Positions 1 to 6,852 are shown, counted from the stretch's first letter. The stretch: DNA of 8,665 bases from Microbacteriaceae bacterium (GCA_011620705.1 WOYR01000201.1:1-8665); one strand, 5' to 3'. Numbers and translations are program-made. The notes: generated from the letters alone by a model not told the origin.

Positions 1-2356
1 AGACGAGGAGATCCGATGGTGCCACGAAGGCGAAGCGCAGCAGATCTCGAAGCGGCGGAAGGTAGACGGCGAGAAGCAGCAGCGCGATCGCCGCGACCGC
101 CCACAGGTTCATGACCCGATTGGCGAAGAAGCCGCGGCCGATGACCCGGTTCCGGTCGCTGCGGGAGATGAACGCCAGCGCGATGTGGCCCACGATCCAT
201 GCCGCGAAGAAGCAGCTCTGCACGGCGGCAGGCGAGAGCCCCCGCCAGCCGGCCCAGCCGTATGCGGCCATGACCGCGACGAAGAGCAACGCGCCCTTGA
301 AGAAGATCAGCCGCACCGCGGCGCCGTCGACCAGAGGGGCGGACGTCCGGCGCGGTGGACGGCGGGCGATGTCGGCCTCCGCGGGTTCGGCGACGAAACC
401 GGCCGAGGCGGCGAGGTCCATGAACAGTTCGAGCAGGATGATCTGGATCGGCGAGAACGGCAGGGGCAGCCCGGCGACCACCGGGAGCAGGAAGATCGCC
501 ACCAGCCCGACTTTGACGGCGAGGTAGTAGTTGACCCCCTTGCGCAGGTTGTCGAAGAAGTGCCGTCCCTCGAAGACCCCGCGCGCCAGCGTCGTGTAGT
601 CGTCGTCGGCGAGCACCACCTGGGCGGCCTCCTTGGCGACATCCGTCCCCCTGACACCCATGGCGACGCCGACGTCGGCCGCCTTGAGGGCCAAGGCGTC
701 GTTGACGCCGTCGCCGGTCACCGCCACCACCTCGCCGTCCCGCTGCAGGGCCTGAACCAGCCGGTACTTGTGCTGCGGCGTGGCCCGGGCGAAGACCGAG
801 ACCTCGCGCACCTCCTCGGCCAGCTTCCCGTCGTCGAGGTGATCCAGCTCCTCCCCGGTGAGCACCCGATCCGCCGCGATACCGACCTCGCGGGCGATCG
901 CGGCCGCGGTGGCAGGGTGATCCCCTGTGACCATCATGGTGCGGATGCCGGCTCCCGCCACGTCCGCGAGCGTCTCCTTCACTCCCGCCCGCGGCGGGTC
1001 CGCCATGGCGACGAGCCCGAGAATGTCGAGATCCTTCTCCGATCCCTCCAGCCGCCCCTCAGCCGGATGCTCGTCGAGAGTGCGCGAAGCCACGGCGACG
1101 ACGCGGCGCCCCAGCGCGGTCTCCGCCCGAAGCGACTCGCGAAGTGCGGTCGGAACCTCCCGGCAACGGTCGAAGACCTCCTCCGGCGCTCCTGTGAGGT
1201 ACAGCTGCAGCGAGCCGTCCGGGTGCCGCCAGAGCACCGCCTTGCTGCGCCGCGCGTCGCCGGGATAGCGCACGCCCACGATCTCGCCCTGCTGCGGGCC
1301 GAGACCGAGCCCGTTCGCTCGTTCTGCCACGGCCTGCTCCAGGGCGTCCGGCACCTCAGGGGACACCGTGGCCGACGCCGCATCGAGAACCGCATGCTCC
1401 TGCTCGGCCGGCCGCACCGCCACCACCTGCATGCGGCTCTCGGTCAGGGTGCCGGTCTTGTCGGTGAGGATGACGGTGGCGTCGCCGAGCGTCTCCGCCG
1501 CCCGCAGTCGTTTCACCAGGAGGTTCTGCCGTGACAGCCGATATGCGCCAAGGCCGAGCACCATGGTGACGATGATCGGCAGCTCTTCGGGAATGGTGGC
1601 GAAGGCGAGCGACAACCCGGTGAGGATCATCCGGCCGACATCGCCGCCGCGCAGGATGCCGATCACGGGGATGACGACGGAGAAGAACACCGCCACCCAG
1701 AGCAGCTTCGCCGACAGCGACCTCATCTCCAGCTGCAGCGGCGTCCTGGGCGGCCGCAACTCGCCCAGTTGAGCGGCCACCTGGCCGAGGCGCGTCGCGC
1801 CACCGGTGGAGACGACTTCGGCTTCGCCTTCGCCTGTCGACACCGTCGTGCCGGCGTAGATGGCATCGCCGACCGACTTCTCCACTGCGAGCGATTCGCC
1901 GGTGAGGGTCGACTCGTCGAGGCTCACCGTGACCGCGCCGCGAAGGGTGGCATCCGCCGCGATCCGGACGCCGGGAATCAGGATCAGCACGTCGCCCGGC
2001 ACGACGGTCTCGGTGTCGACCAGCACGAGCCGCCCGTCGCGGCGCACGCGCGTCTTCGGTTCCGACAGCCGCTCCAGCGCGCCGATCGCCCGCTTGGCGC
2101 GGAACTCGTTGACGACCTCCGCCGCCACCAGCAGGAGGATGACCGCGAAGATGGTGATCGCGTCGCCCAGGTTGCCCAGCACGCTGTACACCACGCCCAC
2201 CACGATCAGCAGCAGGATCATCGGCTCCCGGATCTCCTCCGCCGCGATGCTCCAGAAGCGAACAGGAGCAGGGGTGAACAGGCGGTTCGGCCCGACACGG
2301 GCAAGGCGGGACGAGGCTTCGGCGGCGGTCAGACCCAGGCCGGTGGTCGCGTGCAT
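1..2356 (-). CDS. P-type cation-transporting ATPase (HAD-IC), C-terminus cut by window edge
   Basis: An integral membrane pump that uses an aspartyl-phosphate cycle to move a cation; the ion is not identifiable. About 785 residues are visible and the frame is still open at base 1. Seen in order: a cation-ATPase N-terminal segment (about residues 5-27), M1-M2 (about 45-82), the actuator motif DESTLTGES with TGES at 152-155, M4 with PEELP at 256-260, the phosphorylation motif DKTGTLT with Asp299, a nucleotide-domain TGAPE motif near 388, VTGD near 477-479, the hinge TGDGVND at 547-553, M5 with NYYLAVKVG (Lys615), M6 with ELFMD (643-647), and then M7-M10. The ATG at 2356 was chosen because the N-terminal domain begins directly after it and a GAAGGG-like ribosome site lies about 8 nt upstream. 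The final stretch reads like the usual M10 end, so few residues are probably missing. M4 and M6 resemble SERCA/PacL-type pumps (Ca2+, Mg2+ or H+), but the M5 lysine and the lack of KGA are atypical. No metal-binding CXXC is seen near the N-terminus, which argues against a copper pump. Confidence 0.96.
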   Translation of the reverse strand, partial: MHATTGLGLTAAEASSRLARVGPNRLFTPAPVRFWSIAAEEIREPMILLLIVVGVVYSVLGNLGDAITIFAVILLLVAAEVVNEFRAKRAIGALERLSEPKTRVRRDGRLVLVDTETVVPGDVLILIPGVRIAADATLRGAVTVSLDESTLTGESLAVEKSVGDAIYAGTTVSTGEGEAEVVSTGGATRLGQVAAQLGELRPPRTPLQLEMRSLSAKLLWVAVFFSVVIPVIGILRGGDVGRMILTGLSLAFATIPEELPIIVTMVLGLGAYRLSRQNLLVKRLRAAETLGDATVILTDKTGTLTESRMQVVAVRPAEQEHAVLDAASATVSPEVPDALEQAVAERANGLGLGPQQGEIVGVRYPGDARRSKAVLWRHPDGSLQLYLTGAPEEVFDRCREVPTALRESLRAETALGRRVVAVASRTLDEHPAEGRLEGSEKDLDILGLVAMADPPRAGVKETLADVAGAGIRTMMVTGDHPATAAAIAREVGIAADRVLTGEELDHLDDGKLAEEVREVSVFARATPQHKYRLVQALQRDGEVVAVTGDGVNDALALKAADVGVAMGVRGTDVAKEAAQVVLADDDYTTLARGVFEGRHFFDNLRKGVNYYLAVKVGLVAIFLLPVVAGLPLPFSPIQIILLELFMDLAASAGFVAEPAEADIARRPPRRTSAPLVDGAAVRLIFFKGALLFVAVMAAYGWAGWRGLSPAAVQSCFFAAWIVGHIALAFISRSDRNRVIGRGFFANRVMNLWAVAAIALLLLAVYLPPLRDLLRFAFVAPSDLLV

Positions 2357-2512
2357 CGATGACCCTTCGCTCAGTGCGCCCGCATCGCTCCGGGTGCGGG
2401 TCCGGGTCCGGCATGCGGTCGGTGCCTCAGCCCGTGGATCCCGACGCTAGCAGGATGGGTCGGCCACCAGGGTTCGACGGCTGTTCGTGCGCGGCTGGTA
2501 TCGTCGCGCGCC
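2357..2512. other. Divergent intergenic region between P-type ATPase and aminotransferase
   Basis: This 156-bp gap carries the start signals for both flanking genes. On the minus side a TAGCGT box (2444-2449) is a possible -10 for the ATPase, with no convincing -35; it would give a leader of about 80 nt. That leader contains a short hexamer run (GGGTGC, GGGTCC, GGGTCC at 2392-2409, plus strand). On the plus side a TATCGT box lies just before the aminotransferase GTG. I see no ORF or terminator here. Confidence 0.5.
2473..2504 (+). promoter_or_regulatory. Putative leaderless promoter of the aminotransferase gene
   Basis: TATCGT at 2499-2504 fits the actinobacterial -10 pattern TANNNT and ends 8 nt before the GTG at 2513. 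Transcription would therefore start at or within a base or two of the start codon. There is no Shine-Dalgarno-like purine run in the 20 nt before the GTG, which also fits a leaderless message. TTCGAC at 2473-2478 is a weak -35 candidate with a long (20 nt) spacer. Confidence 0.5.
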
Positions 2513-3916
2513 GTGAGCACAGCATCCCGGCCATCGCGATCCCGGCCACCGCAGAGCGAGAGCGACACCAATGCGGGAGACCGCCGGCTCCGCTGGGATG
2601 CCGAGCGCCGTCCGGATGACGCGGCCCTGGTCGACCGCGACGCCGCGCGCTACCTGCATCAGACGGTCTCGACCCCGGTGCTGGGATCCATCTCCGGCGC
2701 TCGCGGCTCCCGGCTGATCGGCACGGATGGGCGCAGCTACCTGGACTTCCACGGCAACTCCGCGCACCAGCTGGGCTACGGGCATCCGAAGCTGATCGAG
2801 GCGCTCACCGCGCAGCTGGGCGAGCTGCCCTTCGTCCCGCGGCGCTTCACCAGCGAGGTCAGCGTCGAGTTCGCGGAGGCGCTCACCTCGGCCGCGCCCG
2901 CCGGCCTCGATCGGATGCTGATGACCACCGGCGGTTCGGATGCCATCGAGGTGGCGCTCAAGATCGCCAGGGCGGCCACCGGGCGCTTCAAGACCCTGTC
3001 GTTCTGGGACTCCTTCCACGGAGCCGGATTCGGGGCGGCCGGCGTCGGCGGGGAGCAGCTGTTCAGCAGCGGGCCGATCGGTCCGCTGCTGACCGGTGCC
3101 GAGCATGTGCCGGCGATCGGCTGCTACCGCGACCTCTTCGGCCCCGGCCACCGCTCGGACGAGCCGCACACCGCTGACTGCGGCGTCGCCCTCGCCCGCC
3201 TGATCCACCACACCCTCACGGTGCAGGGGGACGTCGCGGCCGTCGTCGCGGAGCCGATGCGCGCCGTGCCCGCCATGGCGGCGCCCGGGTTCTGGCAGGC
3301 CGTCCGGCGCAGCTGCGATGAGACCGGCACGCTGCTGATCTTCGACGAGATCCCGACCGGCCTCGGCCGCACCGGCCGGCTGTTCGCCTCCGAGCACGAG
3401 GCGGTGGTGCCCGATCTGCTGGTCCTCGGCAAGGGGCTCGGGGGCGGGGTGATCCCCGTCGCAGCCGTGCTGGCGCGATCCGAGCTCGACGTGGGCGGCG
3501 ACTGGGCCTTCGGCCACTACACCCATGAGAAGAACCCGCTGATGGCCCGGGCCGGGCTGACGACGCTCCGCATCCTGGAGGAGGAGGGGCTCGTGCAGAG
3601 ATCGGCCGTCGCGGGCGAGGCGTTCCTCGCCCGTCTGCACGAGCTGGCGGCCCGGTATCCGCAGATCGGCGACGTGCGAGGGCGCGGGCTCATGCTGGGC
3701 GTCGAGCTGGTCGTCCCGGGGGAGGACAGGGCGCCGGATGCCGATCTCGCCGAGGCGGTGCTCTACGCCGCCCTGCGCCGCGGCCTGAGTTTCAAGACCA
3801 CGATGGGAAATGTGCTGACCCTGACCCCGCCGCTGACGATCAGCGACGCCGAACTCGATGAGGCCTTCGACATCCTCGCCGCCAGCATCGAGGAGGCGAT
3901 CGCCGCCCCCCGTTGA
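2513..3916 (+). CDS. PLP-dependent class-III aminotransferase-family enzyme (possible PbfA-like lyase)
   Basis: A cytosolic fold-type I PLP enzyme of 467 aa, about 20-40 residues longer at the N-terminus than typical class-III enzymes. Visible features: substrate-side motif DFHGNSAHQLGYGHP (78-92), phosphate-binding TTGGSDAIE (138-146), WDSFHG (165-170) whose aromatic/His pair stacks on the cofactor, AEP (246-248), IFDEIPTGLGRTG (276-288) with Asp278 for the pyridine nitrogen, and LGKGLGGG (305-312) with Lys307 as the Schiff-base lysine. The catalytic set is complete. DEIPTGLG replaces the usual DEVQTGFG of ornithine/GABA/beta-alanine aminotransferases. Together with DFHGN and LPFVPRRFT this recalls, from memory, the group that includes PbfA, the (R)-1-hydroxy-2-aminoethylphosphonate ammonia-lyase. 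No phosphonate genes are nearby, so the substrate is open. GTG at 2513 is the only credible start. The first 24 residues are Arg/Ser/Pro-rich and probably disordered. Class-III membership is certain; the PbfA-like role is a guess. Confidence 0.93.
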   Translation: MSTASRPSRSRPPQSESDTNAGDRRLRWDAERRPDDAALVDRDAARYLHQTVSTPVLGSISGARGSRLIGTDGRSYLDFHGNSAHQLGYGHPKLIEALTAQLGELPFVPRRFTSEVSVEFAEALTSAAPAGLDRMLMTTGGSDAIEVALKIARAATGRFKTLSFWDSFHGAGFGAAGVGGEQLFSSGPIGPLLTGAEHVPAIGCYRDLFGPGHRSDEPHTADCGVALARLIHHTLTVQGDVAAVVAEPMRAVPAMAAPGFWQAVRRSCDETGTLLIFDEIPTGLGRTGRLFASEHEAVVPDLLVLGKGLGGGVIPVAAVLARSELDVGGDWAFGHYTHEKNPLMARAGLTTLRILEEEGLVQRSAVAGEAFLARLHELAARYPQIGDVRGRGLMLGVELVVPGEDRAPDADLAEAVLYAALRRGLSFKTTMGNVLTLTPPLTISDAELDEAFDILAASIEEAIAAPR

Positions 3917-3926
3917 CCGCTCCGCC
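3917..3926. other. 10-bp convergent gap
   Basis: The stop codons of the plus-strand aminotransferase (TGA 3914-3916) and the minus-strand permease (TGA read from 3929-3927) face each other across 10 bp. No hairpin followed by a T-run is visible on either side, so no intrinsic terminator can be annotated. Transcripts probably overlap at their 3' ends. Confidence 0.6.
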
Positions 3927-4763
3927 TCAGCTCAGGATGTCCTTGGTGGTGAAGCGCCCCGCCGCCAGAGCGCCGAAGACCACGATGTAGCCGAGCTGCA
4001 GCAGGGCGTTCTGGCCGTAGGAATCCCAGCCGATCGGGTTGCGCAGCAGGTCCGCGAAGCCGAGCCACAGGTGGGTGAACAGCCAGGGATGCACCGCAGA
4101 GAGCTGGGGGAGGGCATCCGCGATCTGGGAGGCGGCCGCCAGCACGATCGTGGCGGCCATCGCGCCCACCGGCACAGTGGTCAGCGTCGAGATGAACAGT
4201 CCGATCGCGGTCAGCCCCAGCAGCGAGAGGCTGACGTAGCCGACGAGCAGGAGCGCCCGCAGCGCGAACTCCCCTGCGCCGATGGTGTCGCCGGAGAGCA
4301 GGGCGACCGGCCCGATCGGGAACAGGGCGGCGCCGATCGCGATGCCGACCAGCACGATGACCAGCACGGCGGCGATGGCGAAGATGCCGGCGGCCGCGTA
4401 CTTGATCAGCAGCAGCCGCAGGCGGCCGGCTGGGGCGATCAGCAGGTAGCGCAGGGTGCCGAGGTTGGCCTCGCCGGCGATGGTGTCACCCGCGACCACC
4501 CCGACCATCAAAGGCAGGAACAGCGGAATCGACACCGTCAGGGCGGTGAACGCCACGAAGAGGCCGTTCTGCGTGATGTCGCCGATGAACGCTGGACCGC
4601 GGCCGGCATCCCCTGCGGAGGTCACGCGCACCGCGACGGCGATCAGGATCGGGACCAGCGCGAGCGCGGCGAGCATCGCGATCGTGCGCCGGCGGCGGAA
4701 CAGCGTGCCGAGCTCCGAGCCGAGCAGGGCGAGCGGGCGGGACCCCGGCTCATCCCGCGACAT
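3927..4763 (-). CDS. ABC-2 type exporter permease
   Basis: A 278-aa membrane subunit pairing with the ATPase encoded just upstream. It has a basic cytosolic N-terminus (RRRR at 23-26) and about six hydrophobic segments, near 27-46, 68-92, 120-150, 167-193, 197-215 and 254-270. The loop GDTIAGEANLGTLRYLL (92-108) followed by P111 and R114 is the hallmark of ABC-2 permeases: an EG/GE-x-TLR segment after the second membrane span that contacts the ATPase. The ATG at 4763 lies inside the ATPase gene and is preceded, 5 nt away, by a strong ribosome site. The open frame extends further upstream to 5036, but that part is a Cys/Pro/Ser-rich shadow of the ATPase. The 14-nt overlap with the ATPase gene suggests translational coupling. 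The substrate is unknown; relatives handle antibiotics, peptides or lipids. Confidence 0.92.
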   Translation of the reverse strand: MSRDEPGSRPLALLGSELGTLFRRRRTIAMLAALALVPILIAVAVRVTSAGDAGRGPAFIGDITQNGLFVAFTALTVSIPLFLPLMVGVVAGDTIAGEANLGTLRYLLIAPAGRLRLLLIKYAAAGIFAIAAVLVIVLVGIAIGAALFPIGPVALLSGDTIGAGEFALRALLLVGYVSLSLLGLTAIGLFISTLTTVPVGAMAATIVLAAASQIADALPQLSAVHPWLFTHLWLGFADLLRNPIGWDSYGQNALLQLGYIVVFGALAAGRFTTKDILS

Positions 4764-5709
4764 CGAAGCCCTCCCCGGTGAGCGCGACGAAGCGCTCCTC
4801 GAGCCAGTTCCCCTGATCGCCCGCGCCGGCAAGCGCCAGCCCGCGCACGCGCACCCCGGCCGCGACGAGCGCGGCGGTGACGTGCTCGGGCAGCACACCG
4901 TCCACGAGGGTTGCCGAGACGGTTCCGGACTCGGACCCGGCGTCGACCACGAGACGCAGCTGTTGCAGCACGCGGCGGGCGGCTGCGGCATCCGGGGTTC
5001 GCACCTCGATGCGCTGCTCGCCGCGGCGCAACTCATCCAGCGTGCCCTGCGCCACCAGCCGCCCCGCGCTCATCACGGCGACATGCGAGCAGAGCTGCTC
5101 GATCTCGCTCAGCAGGTGGCTGGAGACGAAGACCGTCGTTCCGTCGTCGGCGAGCGAGCGGATCAGTGCGCGGACCTCGCGGGTGCCCTGAGGGTCGAGT
5201 CCATTGCTCGGCTCGTCGAGGATCAGCAGCTCGCGCGGGCGCAGCAGCGCATTGGCGATGCCGAGCCGCTGCTTCATGCCGAGCGAGTACGCATGCGCTT
5301 TCTTGTCCGCGGCGTGGCTCAGCCCGACGCGCTCCAGGGCCGCGTCGATGCGGGCGCGCCGGGTACGGGACGAGGCGTGGCGATCCGCGGCATCCAGGCG
5401 GAGCAGATTGGCGCGGCCGGAGAGGAAGGGGTAGATCGCCGGGCCCTCGACCAGCGCGCCCACCCTGGGGAGCACGGAGGCGATGGCGGTCGGCATGGGC
5501 TCGCCGAGCATCCGGATCCCGCCGCTGCTCGCCGCTGCCAGGCCCAGCAGCATGCGGATGGTGGTGGTCTTGCCAGAGCCGTTGGGTCCGAGGAAGCCGA
5601 ACACGGAGCCGCGCGGCACGCTCAAGTCGAGCGCGTCGACGGCGCGCTGATGCCCGAAGAGCTTCGTCAGCCCCGAGGTCTCGATCGCGGCGTCAGTCAC
5701 GGGCCACAT
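4750..5709 (-). CDS. ABC transporter ATP-binding protein (BcrA/DrrA-like exporter)
   Basis: The ATPase subunit (319 aa) of a two-gene exporter; it hydrolyses ATP on the cytosolic face to drive the ABC-2 permease that follows. Motifs numbered from the ATG at 5709: Walker A GPNGSGKT (41-48), a degenerate Q-loop VGALVEGPAIYPFLSG (83-98) where Glu stands at the usual Gln site as in bacitracin-type ATPases, signature YSLGMKQRLG (141-150), Walker B LLILDEP (161-167), the D-loop at 170-172, and the switch SSH with His198. After about residue 225 there is a C-terminal extension typical of the DrrA/BcrA/NatA group. The start is uncertain: ATG 5709 and GTG 5700 both lack a clear ribosome site, and the N-terminal beta-strand (IETSGLTKLFG) fits either. 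The gene begins 43 nt after the LolA-like gene stops and overlaps the permease by 14 nt, so the three are probably cotranscribed. Confidence 0.95.
   Translation of the reverse strand: MWPVTDAAIETSGLTKLFGHQRAVDALDLSVPRGSVFGFLGPNGSGKTTTIRMLLGLAAASSGGIRMLGEPMPTAIASVLPRVGALVEGPAIYPFLSGRANLLRLDAADRHASSRTRRARIDAALERVGLSHAADKKAHAYSLGMKQRLGIANALLRPRELLILDEPSNGLDPQGTREVRALIRSLADDGTTVFVSSHLLSEIEQLCSHVAVMSAGRLVAQGTLDELRRGEQRIEVRTPDAAAARRVLQQLRLVVDAGSESGTVSATLVDGVLPEHVTAALVAAGVRVRGLALAGAGDQGNWLEERFVALTGEGFDVAG
4769..4776 (-). promoter_or_regulatory. Strong internal ribosome binding site for the permease
   Basis: Read on the minus strand the sequence is GGGGAGGG, then 5 nt, then the ATG at 4763. It lies within the last codons of the ABC ATPase gene and decides the permease start. 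It is the strongest ribosome site in the window, and it supports separate initiation at the overlap. Confidence 0.75.
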
Positions 5710-5752
5710 GGCGGGCGCAGCGGCCGGCACGTCTACTGCGCAGCAACGGCAG

Positions 5753-6838
5753 TCACTGCGCGGCGGCCTCGAGGCTCGCGATCGGCACGGCTCCCGCGAA
5801 CACACGCCCGTCGCTGGTCATCAGCACCGAGAGCAGCGAGGTCTGCAGCGCGCGACCGCCGCCCACCGGTGTTGTCAGCTCGTCGAGCAGCTTGCCCTGG
5901 GCCGCCGAAGCGGATGGGGCCGGGGCGCCGGCGGCTCCGGCGGGCAGCTCGACGATCGAGCTCCAGCCGGTGCCGGCCACGGTCGGCTTCGCGTGCGTGG
6001 TGGCACGATTCGAGGGGGCGGGCTCGGCGGGCACGGCCGGGCTGCTCACCGCCGTGCCCTTCGGCGGCGCGAAGTCGAACAACGCGGCCGCGGGGGTCGA
6101 GAAGTCGATCGAGCTGAAGCCCACCGCGAAGGCATCGCTCTTCTGGCCGCGCGCATCGACGACGACCTTGAGCGGCAGGCCCGTCGCCGCGTCGACCGAG
6201 AGCGTCACATGGGAGATCAGGGTCGTGCCCGTCTTCGGTGTCAACTCGAGCTGGTAGACGGCGCGGCCGGCGACGGATGCCGTCGAGGTCACCGAGACCT
6301 TCGTCGAGGGCTCGATCGCGCTGATGAACTCGTCGGCGAGCTGGGCGGGGCTGAGCGATTGGGTCTCTGGCCTGCGGGTCTCTGGCGCGTGGGTCCCGGG
6401 CGCGTGGGCCGTGATCGTCAGGTGGGTCGCCTTCTTGGTCTTCGAGTCGTAGCTCCACACCTCGTCGCCGTTGCGCACCACATCGCGCTCGGCGAGGCTG
6501 TCGAGCAGCTGCACGCGCTCCTTGGCGGCCCCATCGACGAACAGCCGCACGCTGTGATCCGCGGTGAGGAGGTCGAGGAGCTGGGATGCCGCGTCCGAAC
6601 CGGCGGTCGAGGAGCCGGGACCGACGCTCGGCAACTGGGGCAGGCCGAGGTCGGAGCTCTGCTGGATCGTCCCGGAGTATGCGGCATCCTTCGAAGCCGC
6701 GACGAGGGCCAGCACCTGCTGCGCGGTCCTGCTCGGCGGAGCGGATGCGGCGTTCGCCACAGCCGGGGCGACGAGCGCGCCGCCCACCACGAGCACGGGG
6801 ACGATGACGGCAGGAAGCCACCGGATGACGTTCTTCAC
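5753..6838 (-). CDS. Secreted LolA-like (DUF2092-type) lipid-binding-fold protein
   Basis: A 361-aa exported protein. Residues 1-30 form a Sec signal peptide: a K/R-containing start, a hydrophobic core at about 8-28, and an AxA-like ANA site near 28-30. It has no lipobox cysteine, so it should be released or held by its fold. The mature start (TAQQVLALVAASKDAAYSGT, about 38-57) followed by DLGLPQLP (63-70) matches, from memory, the actinobacterial LolA/DUF2092 group, whose half-barrel fold binds lipid or lipoprotein acyl chains. A Pro/Ala/Ser-rich low-complexity linker (about 261-315) separates a C-terminal segment. The GTG at 6838 is chosen because a clear GAGGTGA ribosome site lies 7-8 nt upstream and the signal peptide begins right there; the frame is open for 45 codons further upstream but that part is Arg/Pro/Ser-rich and not protein-like. 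It heads the LolA-ATPase-permease cassette. The function may be delivery or sensing of a lipidic substrate of the exporter; this is inference. Confidence 0.85.
   Translation of the reverse strand: MKNVIRWLPAVIVPVLVVGGALVAPAVANAASAPPSRTAQQVLALVAASKDAAYSGTIQQSSDLGLPQLPSVGPGSSTAGSDAASQLLDLLTADHSVRLFVDGAAKERVQLLDSLAERDVVRNGDEVWSYDSKTKKATHLTITAHAPGTHAPETRRPETQSLSPAQLADEFISAIEPSTKVSVTSTASVAGRAVYQLELTPKTGTTLISHVTLSVDAATGLPLKVVVDARGQKSDAFAVGFSSIDFSTPAAALFDFAPPKGTAVSSPAVPAEPAPSNRATTHAKPTVAGTGWSSIVELPAGAAGAPAPSASAAQGKLLDELTTPVGGGRALQTSLLSVLMTSDGRVFAGAVPIASLEAAAQ
6361..6405 (-). repeat. Three-copy 15-bp tandem repeat inside the LolA-like gene
   Basis: Three adjacent 15-bp units start at 6361, 6376 and 6391. 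Each begins GGGTC on the plus strand; units 1 and 2 differ at 3 positions and units 2 and 3 at 2. The length is a multiple of three, so copy-number change would keep the frame. On the coding strand they give a Thr/His/Arg/Pro/Glu-rich loop (about residues 145-159) just after a beta-strand of the LolA-like fold. Confidence 0.8.
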
Positions 6839-6845
6839 AGCGATA

Positions 6846-6852
6846 TCACCTC
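6846..6852 (-). promoter_or_regulatory. Ribosome binding site of the LolA-like gene
   Basis: The minus strand reads GAGGTGA about 7 nt before the GTG at 6838. This good match to the anti-Shine-Dalgarno sequence fixes the start at this GTG rather than at the ATG 45 codons upstream. It touches the left arm of a TCGAAC/GTTCGA inverted repeat (6851-6880). Confidence 0.75.

Noticed and set aside
185..1534. 449-codon open frame on the plus strand opposite the P-type ATPase
   Set aside because: Product is His/Arg/Asp/Gly-rich low-complexity sequence with no recognisable domain, while the opposite strand carries every P-type ATPase motif in one uninterrupted frame. It is a GC-skew shadow.
1356..2414. 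352-codon minus-strand frame starting with a Pro/Asp/His-rich segment
   Set aside because: It is on the same strand as the real ATPase but in another frame; composition is Arg/Gly/Asp-rich and it contains none of the ATPase motifs.
2447..3640. 397-codon minus-strand frame opposite the aminotransferase
   Set aside because: Antisense shadow: Gly/Arg/Glu/Gln-rich, no domain, against a complete PLP enzyme on the other strand.
4764..5036. N-terminal extension of the permease by 91 codons
   Set aside because: The extension is Cys/Pro/Ser-rich, overlaps the ATPase in another frame, and the strong GGGGAGGG site points to the ATG at 4763.
4456..6117. 553-codon plus-strand frame across the ABC genes
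   Set aside because: Longest open frame in this region, but its product is Arg/Ala/Gly/His-rich with no membrane or enzyme motif, and it runs opposite clear Walker A, signature and Walker B motifs.
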